This document shows, piece by piece, positions 24,149 to 33,514 of a stretch of DNA of 64,000 nt. The first letter of the stretch is position 1, and each line of letters starts with the position of its first letter. Location: NCBI RefSeq assembly GCF_013371085.1, contig NZ_JABWCV010000005.1:124001-188000 (forward strand), written 5' to 3'. The translations under genes were made by a program, and so were the position numbers. The notes under the pieces were generated by a model, which was not told the DNA's origin, ran no database searches, and saw only the letters and a program-made list of their open reading frames with translations. The stretch comes from Vreelandella maris (GTDB taxonomy: Bacteria > Pseudomonadota > Gammaproteobacteria > Pseudomonadales > Halomonadaceae).

Positions 24149-24931
24149 TCAAGGCGCTTCGCTGCCCATCATCTCGATCAGCCGCTTGTCACTGGGCAAA
24201 CCCTGAATGCGGTCAAGACGCACGCTACCATTTTCTGTTTCACGCTGAAAAACCGAGGTGGGCGTGGCATACAGCCCTAGCTCTTCGAAAAGCTGGTTAT
24301 TGGCATAAACCTGTTCTTCGATCTCTCGTGGCTGGGCACTGGCGTCGATTTCTTCCTGGCCACTTTCATGAGCATGCAGTGTAGCCGCCGGGTCGTCGGC
24401 TCCGAGTATGGCGGCGGCCTTGCCAGGGCTGTCGGGCGCTAAAATACCCACCATGATATGACGCAGTTGCACTTCACCGGCCTCTACCCAGGGGCGAACG
24501 TCTTGCCATAATTGACGGCAATAGGGGCAGTTGGCGTCGGTGAAGGTGTAAATCACACGAGGGGCATCCACGTCGCCATCCTGAATCCAATGGCTTTCGC
24601 TCAGAAGCTGCCAAGTCTGTGCTTCTAAGGGCGCACGCACGTGCTTGTCCAGTTGCGCTTCAGTGAGGTCGTTACCCTCGCTATCCATCAGTGTTCCCAC
24701 CACCGCATGCTCGCCATCCGGGGTCAGATAGATGGCCATGTCCTGGCCCTGAGCGCTGGCGCCGTAGCCGCGCAAACCGCCAGGGGCGTCAAACTGGCCA
24801 TGAATTTCCAGGCCCTGGTCGGCCAGTGCCTGAATTGGGGCAGGGAGTTCATCGGCGTAGCCTGTGGATACTCCTCCCAGTCCTGCCAGAAGAAGAAAAC
24901 TGCTGATAGTGGTGTAGTGGTTCAAGCGCAT
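24149..24931 (-). CDS. dsbG: DsbG-like thiol:disulfide isomerase/chaperone
   Basis: 260 residues from ATG (24931), with AGGATG five bases upstream and a signal peptide ending near residue 27. The N-terminal part corresponds to the DsbC/DsbG dimerisation domain, followed by a thioredoxin domain with CPYC at 135-138 (FTDANCPYCRQL) and a cis-proline region YATPTSVFQ. DsbG reduces sulfenylated cysteines and isomerises disulfides in the periplasm and is kept reduced by DsbD or an equivalent. Directly upstream is a membrane-bound TlpA-type reductase, which could be its electron donor. The sulfur cluster nearby may need it. Confidence 0.85.
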   Translation of the reverse strand: MRLNHYTTISSFLLLAGLGGVSTGYADELPAPIQALADQGLEIHGQFDAPGGLRGYGASAQGQDMAIYLTPDGEHAVVGTLMDSEGNDLTEAQLDKHVRAPLEAQTWQLLSESHWIQDGDVDAPRVIYTFTDANCPYCRQLWQDVRPWVEAGEVQLRHIMVGILAPDSPGKAAAILGADDPAATLHAHESGQEEIDASAQPREIEEQVYANNQLFEELGLYATPTSVFQRETENGSVRLDRIQGLPSDKRLIEMMGSEAP

Positions 24932-24997
24932 TGCAACATCCTGTTTGAGTGAGATGACGTTAGCCAGGCGAAAAAAGGTGGTCGGTTCATGCAGCAA

Positions 24998-25813
24998 TCA
25001 GCGTAAACGCTCCAATCCTTGCTGCAGGGTGGCGCTGGAAAGTTCGCCAAAATGAGTACTGACGAGTTGACCGTCGGCATCGTAGTAAAGTGTGGTAGGC
25101 ATCGCATTGGCGCCGGTAGCCTGGCCAACGGCATTGCGTGGGTCTTGCCACACATTATCGAGAGAAAAGCCGTACTCATCCATGAAAGCGTTGATCTGGC
25201 CGAGCGACTCCCCTTGGTTAACGAACACAAAGGTGATGCCGGGTTCATTATCCTGCGCTTGCTCAAACACCGGCATTTCACGGATACAGGGCGGACACCA
25301 GCTGGCCCACAAATTGACCACCATGGGTTGCTGGGTCGTGCGTGACAGGTAGGGAAGGTCAATGGGCTCGCCTGAACGGGTAGTCAGCGCCACCTCCGGC
25401 AAGGGCCGGGATTGATGCTCTATCATGGTGGCGCTAGCGGCGGTTAATCCCCAGACAAGGCCGCCCGCCAGTAGGGCACCGGAAAGGGGCACCCGCTGGC
25501 GGGGGGAGCGCCACAGCGTCCAGCCGGCGTACGCCAGTGCCGCGACAAGGCCACCGACGATATCAAACCCGCCATCTCGAATATCCAGGCGGGAAAGTAG
25601 ACCCTCGTATTCGCCCCAGTAACGTAGGACAAAAACCAAACGCGCGCCGACAAGGGCAACCAGCAGCAGGGTAAACAGCGTATCGCTGACAGCTACCCGA
25701 TGGCGCCTTCCCAACAGCGCGCCAGCCAGCAGCGCCAATAAAAAGGCCAGGCCGATCAATAGCTGGTGAATACTAAAGCCCATCGGGCCAAGGGCGATGC
25801 TTTGTTGCAACAT
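24998..25813 (-). CDS. TlpA-type thioredoxin fused to an Lgt-like membrane domain
   Basis: 271 residues in two parts. Residues 1-130 hold four membrane segments with Lgt-like features (VGARLVFVLRYWGEY; RDGGFDIVGGLVAALAY). Residues 135-271 form a TlpA/ResA redoxin with CPPC at 173-176 (NLWASWCPPCIREMP) and cis-proline MPTTLYYD. The membrane part is too short, and lacks the sequence context, for a working prolipoprotein diacylglyceryl transferase, so it may act as an anchor or electron path. The redoxin should face the periplasm. It lies 67 bases upstream of dsbG on the same strand. Confidence 0.82.
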   Translation of the reverse strand: MLQQSIALGPMGFSIHQLLIGLAFLLALLAGALLGRRHRVAVSDTLFTLLLVALVGARLVFVLRYWGEYEGLLSRLDIRDGGFDIVGGLVAALAYAGWTLWRSPRQRVPLSGALLAGGLVWGLTAASATMIEHQSRPLPEVALTTRSGEPIDLPYLSRTTQQPMVVNLWASWCPPCIREMPVFEQAQDNEPGITFVFVNQGESLGQINAFMDEYGFSLDNVWQDPRNAVGQATGANAMPTTLYYDADGQLVSTHFGELSSATLQQGLERLR

Positions 25814-25932
25814 AACCAGTAACGATCCTTCATATTATCTTGGACTGGCATCATCGCAGCACTAGATTATTTAAGGATTATGTTAGTCGCCCCTGGGGCG
25901 TTATGTCGCAACTGGCGAGCGAAGCGCCGCGA

Positions 25933-27699
25933 CTAACTGGTGGCCACCAGCCAGCGCACCGCATAAGGCGGAAGGGCGCCTTCGGCCTCCCACGGGTTAC
26001 TTGGGTCAAGCGCCTGCCATGCGTGCTGGCTCAGCGCTTGGGTTACCGCCTCACCCACATTCGCTAAGGGGAGCGGCAGGTCGGTGACGTTATACAGCGC
26101 CAGCAGGCGACGGCCATCATGCAGGGGGCCGCGCTCCACTGCCAGCAATTCTGGTGGCGATTCCAATACCCTCTGGGCAGCAGTGGGGTGAAAACAGGGT
26201 TCTTGACGACGCTGATCCAGCAGCCGGTTTAAGGCATGAAACACATCGTGGGTAGGGGTGGAAGGACTATCCAGTAGCAGGTCCAGCTCGCTACGCTGCC
26301 AGCGCCTACGGTTGATCGAGCGCAGGCGACCACTGCGCTCAACGCCTTCTACATCGTTGAGTGTGCCCGTCAGCGTATGAATATAGAGCGCTGGAATTCC
26401 CTGCAGGCTGAGCATGATCGCTTGGCTGCATAGGAAGCGAGCTATTTGCCATGGATCCTGACCACGGCGAGTGCCGCGCATGGCTTCAAACCAGGTGATG
26501 TTGATTTCGTAGGGCGTGTCGCTGCCATCCGGGTTGCTCCGCATGCTGACAAAACCGCCGAATTTGTGCATCAGCTCCAGTAGTGCATCGCGCTCGTGAT
26601 CGGGCAGTAGGCCTTCCAGTGGGCGCACACCAATACCGTCATGGCTGGCGGTAAAATTCAAGTAAGTACAGTGGTCAGGCAGAACCGGTAGGCTGGCAAG
26701 CCAGGTTTGCAGCGTGCTGGCCTCGCCACGGGTTAAGGTATGGAGCAGCAGCGGTGGCAGAGTGAACTGATAAATCATGTGCGCTTCATCGGGCGGCCCT
26801 TTGGGAAGCCGTTCAAGACCGAAATAGCTGATGTTCTCTTGGTGCGGCACGTTGGTTTCGGTAATCAACAGAGTGCCTGGGGCGACATGATCAACAATCG
26901 CGCGAAGCAAACGCACTACGGTGTGGGTTTCCGGCAGGTGAATACAGGAGGTGCCCAACCGCTTCCATAAAAAAGCCACCGCATCCAAGCGGATAATCCG
27001 TGTGCCCTGCTCCAGGTAGAAGAGCAGAATACCGACGAACTCCAGCAGTACATCCGGATGTTCAAAGTTTAGGTCGAGCTGGTCTTCGGAGAAGGTTGCC
27101 CATAGGTAACGGGTGCCGCGCCGGGTTGATACAGGTACCAGCAACGGGTTGCTGCGGGGGCGAACTACCTGAGAAACATCGGTGTCAGGGTCAACTTCGA
27201 TAAAGTAGTCACGGCCTGGCAGGCTGCCGCTCAGGTAGTCCACGAACCAGAGCGATTCCCTGGAAACATGATTGAGCACCAAATCGGCCATCAGGTCGTA
27301 ATGACCGGCGAGCTCGCGGATATGCGACCAGTCGCCAAGCTCACTGTTCACTTCCCGATAGTGGATCACCGAGAAGCCATCGTCGCTACTCCATGGGAAG
27401 AAGGGCAGCACGTGTACACCACTAATGCGATCACCCAGCCGTGCTTGAAGAAATTCGCTAAGCACAGCCAGTGGTGGCACACCCTCTTCTATAATGGAGT
27501 CACCATAGCTAATCACCCACTGATCTTTTTCGCTCCATGAAGGTGCGTTTTTGGAAGGAGCATCGCCAGGGGCGGACGAAAACGGGGCAAGCGACAAAAA
27601 ATGCTCAATGTGTTGATTCAAGCGGCGCTGCACTTCGTCAGCACGCGGTCCGTATAGGTGGCTGAGGTAGCCGTGCACGGTCTGCTCAAAGGGGGACAT
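25933..27699 (-). CDS. GH13_18 sugar phosphorylase (sucrose/glucosylglycerate phosphorylase-like)
   Basis: 588 residues from the ATG at 27699, with AGGAG seven bases upstream. It has GH13 motifs: DLVLNHVS, a nucleophile region RIIRLDAVAFLWK (Asp), LLITETNVPH (acid Glu) and NFTASHDGIGVRPLEG (transition-state Asp). SxHDGIGxRP is typical of subfamily 18, which includes sucrose phosphorylase, glucosylglycerol phosphorylase and glucosylglycerate phosphorylase (YcjM type). Since the window also encodes a GpgS-like synthase and its phosphatase, glucosylglycerate turnover is a reasonable guess. An in-frame extension to 27750 is unlikely to be translated. Confidence 0.82.
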   Translation of the reverse strand: MSPFEQTVHGYLSHLYGPRADEVQRRLNQHIEHFLSLAPFSSAPGDAPSKNAPSWSEKDQWVISYGDSIIEEGVPPLAVLSEFLQARLGDRISGVHVLPFFPWSSDDGFSVIHYREVNSELGDWSHIRELAGHYDLMADLVLNHVSRESLWFVDYLSGSLPGRDYFIEVDPDTDVSQVVRPRSNPLLVPVSTRRGTRYLWATFSEDQLDLNFEHPDVLLEFVGILLFYLEQGTRIIRLDAVAFLWKRLGTSCIHLPETHTVVRLLRAIVDHVAPGTLLITETNVPHQENISYFGLERLPKGPPDEAHMIYQFTLPPLLLHTLTRGEASTLQTWLASLPVLPDHCTYLNFTASHDGIGVRPLEGLLPDHERDALLELMHKFGGFVSMRSNPDGSDTPYEINITWFEAMRGTRRGQDPWQIARFLCSQAIMLSLQGIPALYIHTLTGTLNDVEGVERSGRLRSINRRRWQRSELDLLLDSPSTPTHDVFHALNRLLDQRRQEPCFHPTAAQRVLESPPELLAVERGPLHDGRRLLALYNVTDLPLPLANVGEAVTQALSQHAWQALDPSNPWEAEGALPPYAVRWLVATS

Positions 27700-27910
27700 G
27701 GGTGGCTCCTGATAAACAATCTGCCACAAACGCTGCAGCTTGTGTGCCAAATCGTTACAATGCGTGGTTGATAGCGCGTTTAAACGCTAAAATCCATTAG
27801 CTTAAGACGTTGATGCCAGTTTAAACGCCATTAATAGCATATTCATTGCCAGGTTATAACACGCTAACTCGTGCGGCATGCCAGCACGAGCTGACAACAG
27901 GTTGACCGCT

Positions 27911-28414
27911 ATGCATTGCCCTTTTTGTGGTGCAAACGATACTCGAGTGACCGATTCGCGGTTGGTAGCCGATGGCGATCAAGTGCGCCGTCGTCGCCAG
28001 TGTGCGAGCTGTCAGGAGCGATTTACCACTTACGAAACTGCTGAACTAGTGATGCCTCGTGTGGTGAAGTCAGACGGTTCACGGGAAAGCTTTAATGAAG
28101 CCAAGCTCCGGGCGGGCATGTTGCGTGCGCTAGAAAAACGCCCGGTCAGCGCGGAAGCCATTGAAGCGGCCGTCGAGCGCATACGTCAAACCCTTCGTGC
28201 GCGAGGCGATCGTGAGATCAACGCCCGTGATATTGGTGAGTCAGTGATGCAGGCGCTTAAAACCCTCGATCATGTGGCTTACATTCGCTTTGCCTCGGTG
28301 TACCGCAAGTTTCAGGATTTGGATGAATTTCGTGCTGAGATTGATCGGCTTTCCCAAGAGCCCAATCAAGAGTCCTCTTCCACAGTGAGACACACTAGCG
28401 AGCCGCCAAAATGA
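27911..28414 (+). CDS. nrdR: Transcriptional repressor NrdR
   Basis: 167 residues starting [17 protein letters not shown]: a zinc ribbon (CPFC ... CASC) followed by an ATP-cone domain ([19 protein letters not shown]). NrdR senses the ATP/dATP balance and represses ribonucleotide reductase genes. Length is normal for the family. ATG 27911 is chosen because translation must begin at the zinc ribbon. The stop overlaps ribD (28411), so nrdR leads a riboflavin operon, a common arrangement in gammaproteobacteria. Confidence 0.96.
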   Translation: MHCPFCGANDTRVTDSRLVADGDQVRRRRQCASCQERFTTYETAELVMPRVVKSDGSRESFNEAKLRAGMLRALEKRPVSAEAIEAAVERIRQTLRARGDREINARDIGESVMQALKTLDHVAYIRFASVYRKFQDLDEFRAEIDRLSQEPNQESSSTVRHTSEPPK

Positions 28415-29577
28415 GCGCCCTGTTTAGCCAAGACGATTACCGTTTTATGGCGCAGGCGCTAAAGCTGGCGCGCAAAGGGCTTTACACCACAGATCCTAAT
28501 CCTCGGGTCGGTTGTGTGATCGTGCACGATGAGCAGATCGTTGGGGAAGGCTTTCATCGGCGAGCCGGTGAGCCGCATGCGGAAATCCATGCCTTAACCG
28601 CGGCCGGTGAACGGGCCCAGGGCGCGACGGCTTACGTCACTCTTGAACCTTGCTCGCACACTGGGCGTACCGGCCCCTGTGCGGTTGCTCTGCAAAAGGC
28701 CAAGGTGGCACGGGTAGTGATTGCGATGCAGGACCCCAACCCCCAGGTCAGTGGCCGGGGTATTCGCTTGCTTGAAGAAGCCGGTATTGAGGTAGCAGTA
28801 GGCCTGCTAGAGAGCGAAGCGCGGGCATTGAACCCTGGCTTTATTGCCCGAATGACCACACAGCGCCCCTTTGTACGCCTGAAAATGGCCATGAGTTTGG
28901 ATGGGCGTACTGCTATGGGGTCAGGCGAGTCTCAGTGGATTACCGGGCCCGAAGCGCGAACGCAAGTGCAGCGGCTAAGAGCGCGTTCCAGTGCGATATT
29001 AAGCGGCGTTGAATCGATTATCATGGACGACTCGCGGCTTACTCTTCGCGCCGAGCAGTTGTCGCTTGCCAATGCCGATGAGGTGGTACAGCGCCAACCG
29101 TTAAGGGTGGTGTTAGATACCCATTTGCGCTTGCCCTTGGCAGCCGCCTGTTTAAGCGAACCGGGGCGAACCTTGGTGGTTACCACCCCAGACCATGTGG
29201 CTGAAAAGCGCGAACGGTTAACCAAAGCGGGTGCCGAGGTGCAGGTGTTGCCTGCCGGTAGCGATGGCCGCATTGATTTAGCCTTGATGCTGAATTGGTT
29301 AGCCGAGAGCGAGCAGGTTAATGAGCTGCTGGTAGAAACCGGCGCGACCCTGGCGGGTGCTTTGCTTGATGCGGATCTGGTCGATGAGCTGCAGCTGTTT
29401 GTCGCCCCCACGCTGTTAGGTGGCGAGGCACGACCGCTATTTGCGTTGCCAGGGCTCTCACGCATGGCCGATCAGCGGCGTTTAACCATTCATGATATGC
29501 GAGCGGTGGGGCGCGATTGGCGCATTATCGCTTCCCCTCAGTCGACTAGCGCAACTGGCGATAGCAAGGTACCCTGA
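28411..29577 (+). CDS. ribD: Bifunctional riboflavin biosynthesis deaminase/reductase RibD
   Basis: 388 residues. The deaminase domain has HAEIHAL and [11 protein letters not shown] (zinc-binding His and two Cys); the reductase domain has [32 protein letters not shown], and [15 protein letters not shown]. It performs the second and third steps from the GTP cyclohydrolase product to 5-amino-6-ribitylaminouracil. The protein has a usual length. It overlaps nrdR by 4 bases; ribB follows after a 110-base leader with repeats. Confidence 0.96.
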   Translation: MSALFSQDDYRFMAQALKLARKGLYTTDPNPRVGCVIVHDEQIVGEGFHRRAGEPHAEIHALTAAGERAQGATAYVTLEPCSHTGRTGPCAVALQKAKVARVVIAMQDPNPQVSGRGIRLLEEAGIEVAVGLLESEARALNPGFIARMTTQRPFVRLKMAMSLDGRTAMGSGESQWITGPEARTQVQRLRARSSAILSGVESIIMDDSRLTLRAEQLSLANADEVVQRQPLRVVLDTHLRLPLAAACLSEPGRTLVVTTPDHVAEKRERLTKAGAEVQVLPAGSDGRIDLALMLNWLAESEQVNELLVETGATLAGALLDADLVDELQLFVAPTLLGGEARPLFALPGLSRMADQRRLTIHDMRAVGRDWRIIASPQSTSATGDSKVP

Positions 29578-29596
29578 CGCGCGAAATCGCAGCTAA

Positions 29597-29678
29597 CGTG
29601 ACAACTTTATTTCGTGACGACTTTTCGTTACAAGCTGGCGCAACAGCTTTTTTGCGGCAACGTTACGCGACAACTTTT
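29597..29678 (+). repeat. Repeated CGYGACRACTTT motif in the ribB leader
   Basis: Three copies: CGTGACAACTTT at 29597, CGTGACGACTTTT at 29613 and CGCGACAACTTTT at 29666. A related CGTTAC occurs between them. No FMN riboswitch signature is visible, so these repeats may be protein sites or remnants of local duplication. Confidence 0.4.
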
Positions 29679-29687
29679 GGAGATTCC

Positions 29688-30854
29688 ATGGCGCACTCCT
29701 CCTCTAGAGGCTTAGCCCCTATCGCCGAGCTGGTGGAAGATATCCGCCAGGGCAAAATGGTGATTCTCATGGACGATGAGGATCGCGAAAACGAAGGTGA
29801 TATCATCATGGCCGCCGAAAAAGTGCAGGCCGAGCATATCAACTTCATGGCCCGTTTCGCCCGTGGTCTTATCTGTATGCCGATGACCCGTGCCCGTTGT
29901 GAGCAGCTTAATTTGCCGCTCATGGTGCGTGACAATGGCTCCGGCTTTGGCACCAAGTTTACGCTCTCGATTGAAGCGACCGAAGGCGTTACCACCGGTA
30001 TTTCAGCGGCGGATCGCGCGCGCACGGTTCAAGCGGCAGTGGCGCCCCATGCCAAGCCCTCTGATATCGTTCAGCCGGGGCATATTTTCCCGTTGATGGC
30101 AGAGCCCGGCGGCGTGCTTCGCCGTGCGGGGCATACCGAAGCAGCGTGTGATTTGGCCGCACTGGCGGGCTGTGATCCCAGTGGTGTGATCTGCGAGATC
30201 ATGAACGACGACGGTAGTATGGCGCGCCGCCCAGAACTTGAAGCGTTTGCCCAAGAACACGGCATTAAAATGGGCACCATTGCGGATTTGATTCACTACC
30301 GCATCGTCAACGAGCAGACTATTGATCACCTGGAAGCCTCAACGGTAATGACGGCCCATGGCGAACTGACGCTGCACGTTTTCCGTGATCGCATTCAGGG
30401 CGCTCACCATTTGGCGTTGGTGAACGGTCAGCCCACCCCAGAGGAGTCCACCACGGTTCGCGTGCATCTTACCGATACGCTGCGCGATGTGATGGGCCTG
30501 ATGAAAGGCGACCAGTGCCGCTGGGATGCCCACCGGGCGCTGGAGGAGATTGCCAGTTCAAACGCGGGGGTATTTGTGTTGATTGATGACGGTAGCCCCC
30601 ATCAGGATTTAAAAGATCAACTGGATATCTTTTTGGATCGCGTTCGCCAGCCGCGTACCAGTGATTCTGACGGCGCTGGCAACTATTTAACCATTGGCAC
30701 CGGCTCGCAGATTCTGCGCTATTTAGGCGTGGGTAAAATGCGATTATTGAGTTCACCGTGGAAGTTCTCCGCGCTGTCTGGCTTTGATCTCGAAGTCGTT
30801 GAGCGTCTGGGGCCTAATGACACGGCGGATGAGCCAACCTTTCAGCAGGACTGA
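29688..30854 (+). CDS. ribB: 3,4-dihydroxy-2-butanone-4-phosphate synthase with degenerate GTP-cyclohydrolase-II domain
   Basis: 388 residues from ATG 29688, with GGAG just upstream. N-terminal RibB domain: [17 protein letters not shown] (metal-binding Glu), [37 protein letters not shown]. The C-terminal half aligns with GTP cyclohydrolase II but lacks its zinc cysteines: where RibA has a cysteine-rich CLTGD...CDCG stretch this protein reads [14 protein letters not shown]. The half is thus probably inactive, as in other proteobacterial RibBX proteins, so a separate RibA is expected elsewhere. It makes the four-carbon unit used by RibH. Confidence 0.93.
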   Translation: MAHSSSRGLAPIAELVEDIRQGKMVILMDDEDRENEGDIIMAAEKVQAEHINFMARFARGLICMPMTRARCEQLNLPLMVRDNGSGFGTKFTLSIEATEGVTTGISAADRARTVQAAVAPHAKPSDIVQPGHIFPLMAEPGGVLRRAGHTEAACDLAALAGCDPSGVICEIMNDDGSMARRPELEAFAQEHGIKMGTIADLIHYRIVNEQTIDHLEASTVMTAHGELTLHVFRDRIQGAHHLALVNGQPTPEESTTVRVHLTDTLRDVMGLMKGDQCRWDAHRALEEIASSNAGVFVLIDDGSPHQDLKDQLDIFLDRVRQPRTSDSDGAGNYLTIGTGSQILRYLGVGKMRLLSSPWKFSALSGFDLEVVERLGPNDTADEPTFQQD

Positions 30855-30924
30855 TCCAGCAGGATCACTCCAGCAGGACTAATCTCGCAGTACTAATCTA
30901 GCAGTACTAAGCAGCAGGAATAAA
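30843..30924 (+). repeat. Degenerate 14-15-bp tandem repeats between ribB and ribH
   Basis: About six units of CAGCAGGACTAATCT type: CAGCAGGACTGATC, CAGCAGGATCACTC, CAGCAGGACTAATCT, CGCAGTACTAATCTA, GCAGTACTAAG, CAGCAGGAATAAATT. The first unit includes the end of ribB and the last provides the AGGA ribosome site of ribH. Change in copy number would alter spacing and add extra SD-like AGGA motifs. Confidence 0.6.
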
Positions 30925-30927
30925 TTG

Positions 30928-31416
30928 ATGAACTCCCTTTCTCAAGTTGAAGGTACTTTTGTTGACGTCGATGGACATTATGTCATCGTGGTCGGTCGTT
31001 TTAACCATCACGTGGTGGATAGCCTGGTGGAAGGGGCGGTCGACAGTTTGACGCGTCATGGCGTCGATGCTGAGCATATCCATATTGTTCACGTGCCGGG
31101 TGCCTGGGAACTGCCGTTAGCGGTCAAGCGCGTGTTGAAGGTGATGAAGCCTGACGCCGTCATCGCGCTAGGCGCGGTGATTCGCGGTGGAACGCCGCAC
31201 TTTGAATACGTAGCGGGCGGCTGCAACACAGCGATTAATCACTTGCAGCTTGAATTTGATACCCCGGTCGCTAACGGCGTGTTAACCGTTGAGTCGATCG
31301 AACAAGCGATTGAGCGCGCGGGCACCAAAGCCGGTAATAAAGGCACCGAAGCGGCCATGGCCGCCATGGAAATGGTCTCACTGCTACGCGCGCTGCCGTT
31401 AGGAGATACCCAATGA
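30928..31416 (+). CDS. ribH: 6,7-dimethyl-8-ribityllumazine synthase RibH
   Basis: 162 residues with [49 protein letters not shown] (catalytic His) and [14 protein letters not shown], all typical. It condenses the RibB and RibD-branch products into the lumazine precursor of riboflavin, in an icosahedral or decameric shell. The ATG at 30928 is preferred to the TTG before it. The stop overlaps nusB by 4 bases. Confidence 0.96.
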   Translation: MNSLSQVEGTFVDVDGHYVIVVGRFNHHVVDSLVEGAVDSLTRHGVDAEHIHIVHVPGAWELPLAVKRVLKVMKPDAVIALGAVIRGGTPHFEYVAGGCNTAINHLQLEFDTPVANGVLTVESIEQAIERAGTKAGNKGTEAAMAAMEMVSLLRALPLGDTQ

Positions 31417-31907
31417 GCGAGCGTAAACCCTCTGCTGCTCAGCAAGGCCGCCACGCGGCGCGTGAGTTAACCGTGCAGGGGCTTTATCAGTGGCAAATGA
31501 CGGGTAAATCCATCACTACCATTGAAGCTGAGTTTCGTAGTCAGGTAGCCGATGACGACCTGGAAGACCACGAAAACTGGGTCAAGGTGATGGAGATCGC
31601 CGACAAAGCGCTGTTTCACGAATTGCTGCACAATACCGTTCGTTTTAAAGCGGAACTGGATCGTGAAATTTCCCCGCTGCTAGATCGCCGTCTGGAAGAT
31701 CTCGATGCCGTCGAGCTGGCGATTCTTCGCTTAGGCGCTTATGAGCTATCCCGGCGAATGGAAGTACCCTATCGTGTAGTGATTAACGAAGGCGTTGAGC
31801 TGGCTAAGTCATTTGGCGCCACCGACGGCCATAAATACGTGAACGGCATTCTAGACAAGCTGGCGATTCGCCTGCGTAGTGCCGAGGTCAGCGCTCGTCG
31901 TCTCTGA
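31413..31907 (+). CDS. nusB: Transcription antitermination factor NusB
   Basis: 164 residues, all-helical NusB fold: [16 protein letters not shown] at the start, [17 protein letters not shown] and [34 protein letters not shown] at the end. It binds boxA RNA with NusE in rRNA antitermination complexes. Placement after ribH is conserved in gammaproteobacteria. It is slightly longer than E. coli NusB (139), owing to an N-terminal tail and an insertion near residues 40-55. Confidence 0.96.
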   Translation: MSERKPSAAQQGRHAARELTVQGLYQWQMTGKSITTIEAEFRSQVADDDLEDHENWVKVMEIADKALFHELLHNTVRFKAELDREISPLLDRRLEDLDAVELAILRLGAYELSRRMEVPYRVVINEGVELAKSFGATDGHKYVNGILDKLAIRLRSAEVSARRL

Positions 31908-31943
31908 ACGCGAGCGTCATGACAATGCGTTTAAGGGGCCTTT

Positions 31944-32945
31944 GTGCTTGCCGAATTTGATTTGATCCGACGCTATTTCATGTCGTCGCAGGAGGCGTCG
32001 ACCGCGTCAAATGGCGTCACACTAGGATGTGGAGACGACGCCACGCTATTGATGCCGCAAGCGGGCCAACAATTGGCCGTGAGTGTTGATACCTCAGTGG
32101 TGAATGTTCACTTTCCTCGCGAAGCGCCAGCGTTCGCGGTGGGCCATCGTGCCTTGGCGGTCGCGCTTAGTGATTTGGCCGCTATGGGGGCCAAATCCCG
32201 CTGGTGCCTAATGGCATTAACCTTTGATCAGCGAGAATTTGTCGACGATGAAGCAACGCATCTTTGGCTTGCTGACTATGCGCGTGGCTTTCATACACTT
32301 TGTCAGCAACACGCCACCACGCTGGTGGGCGGGGACGTAACTTCCGGCGCGCTTTCGATTGGCGTGACCGTCATGGGCGAGGTGCCGGTGGGCGAAGCGC
32401 TGACCCGCAGCGGTGCTCAGCCTGGCGACCTGGTTGCCGTTACCGGTGCATTAGGCGGCGGGGCCGGTGGGCTAGCGCTCTGGAATAAGGGTGAGCGTGA
32501 ATTGGCGCACCCGCTGTTGCGCCGCTATCTGCTGCCTGAACCGCGTTTGGCGGCGGGTTTGGCACTACGTGGGTTAGCCACCGCGGCGATGGATATTTCT
32601 GATGGCTTAATGGCCGACCTGGCGCATCTTCGCGAGGCTTCGCAGGTCGGGGCAGTCATCGACGTAGCCGCTTTACCGCTGGCAGACGAGCTGGAAAGCA
32701 CGCTGGGCCGGGAGGCGGCCTTGAAGGCGGCGCTTTCAGGTGGTGATGATTATGAACTGCTCGTCACGTTACACGCTGACGATATAGCCAAGGCTCAGCA
32801 GCGTCTGGCGTCATTAGGCCTGACGCTAACGGTGATTGGTCATTGTTGTGAGACACTAGGCATTAGTGCTTCTGACCAGAGTGATCTGAGTAGCTATGTC
32901 AATGGCTATGCCGGTTGGCAGCATTTTAGTGGGGACACGCCATGA
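31944..32945 (+). CDS. thiL: Thiamine-monophosphate kinase ThiL
   Basis: 333 residues from GTG 31944 (AAGGGGCC upstream). Shows MLAEFDLIRRYF, LGCGDDATLL, VDTSVVNVHFP, HRALAVALSDLAAMGA, LVGGDVTSG and MDISDGLMADL. It phosphorylates thiamine phosphate to thiamine diphosphate. Order nusB-thiL-pgpA matches other gammaproteobacteria. The stop overlaps pgpA by 4 bases. Confidence 0.95.
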   Translation: MLAEFDLIRRYFMSSQEASTASNGVTLGCGDDATLLMPQAGQQLAVSVDTSVVNVHFPREAPAFAVGHRALAVALSDLAAMGAKSRWCLMALTFDQREFVDDEATHLWLADYARGFHTLCQQHATTLVGGDVTSGALSIGVTVMGEVPVGEALTRSGAQPGDLVAVTGALGGGAGGLALWNKGERELAHPLLRRYLLPEPRLAAGLALRGLATAAMDISDGLMADLAHLREASQVGAVIDVAALPLADELESTLGREAALKAALSGGDDYELLVTLHADDIAKAQQRLASLGLTLTVIGHCCETLGISASDQSDLSSYVNGYAGWQHFSGDTP

Positions 32946-33415
32946 ATCGTGCACCGAAAAGTGTCTGGCGTCGCCCAACACATTTTTTTGCCTTTGGCTT
33001 AGGTAGCGGCACGGTGCCGTGGGCACCCGGCACCTTTGGCACGCTGGCCGCCATTCCGTTCTACTGGATGATGGCGGATTTGCCCTTAGGATGGTATCTA
33101 AGCATTTGTTTTGTCGCTTTTGTTGTTGGCGTATGGCTATGCGATAAGACGTCACACGACTTAGGCGTACACGACCACTCAGGGATTGTGTGGGATGAAT
33201 TTGTCGGCTACTGGCTCACTATGGCCGCGGTGCCCTTTTCATGGGAAGCTGCGCTATGGGGATTTGTGGTCTTTCGTATCTTCGATGTTTTTAAGCCCTG
33301 GCCAATACGTTGGGCAGACCGCCGTGTAGCCGGTGGTTTCGGCATTATGATTGATGATGTGATGGCAGGGGGCTACGCCTGGAGTACTATGCACTTATGG
33401 TTCTGGCTGCATTAG
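32942..33415 (+). CDS. pgpA: Phosphatidylglycerophosphatase A
   Basis: 157 residues, four membrane segments. Motifs: FGLGSGTVPWAPGTFGTLAAIPFYW, DKTSHDLGVHDHSGIVWDEFVGYW and RIFDVFKPWPIRWADRRVAGGFGIMIDDVMAGGYA, all conserved in PgpA. It removes phosphate from phosphatidylglycerophosphate to form phosphatidylglycerol in the inner membrane. It ends the co-directional block that begins with nrdR. Confidence 0.95.
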   Translation: MNRAPKSVWRRPTHFFAFGLGSGTVPWAPGTFGTLAAIPFYWMMADLPLGWYLSICFVAFVVGVWLCDKTSHDLGVHDHSGIVWDEFVGYWLTMAAVPFSWEAALWGFVVFRIFDVFKPWPIRWADRRVAGGFGIMIDDVMAGGYAWSTMHLWFWLH

Positions 33416-33514
33416 AAAATTCATTAGGAAAACGGTACGGATACTAGGTATTACAGATACCAGGCATTGTCGGTAGCTTTCGCCATTTAAGTGCGTTGGC
33501 ACCAAGGAGGCAGC

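Noticed and set aside
24998..25420. Prolipoprotein diacylglyceryl transferase (lgt)
   Set aside because: Only a short Lgt-like membrane part is present and the rest is a TlpA redoxin; the gene is not a complete Lgt.
29578..29687. FMN riboswitch before ribB
   Set aside because: The conserved RFN core sequences are not visible in this 110-base leader, which is also too short for a typical RFN element plus expression platform.
30300..30854. Active GTP cyclohydrolase II domain in the RibB protein
   Set aside because: The zinc-binding cysteines and the surrounding CLTGD/CDCG-type sequence are missing.
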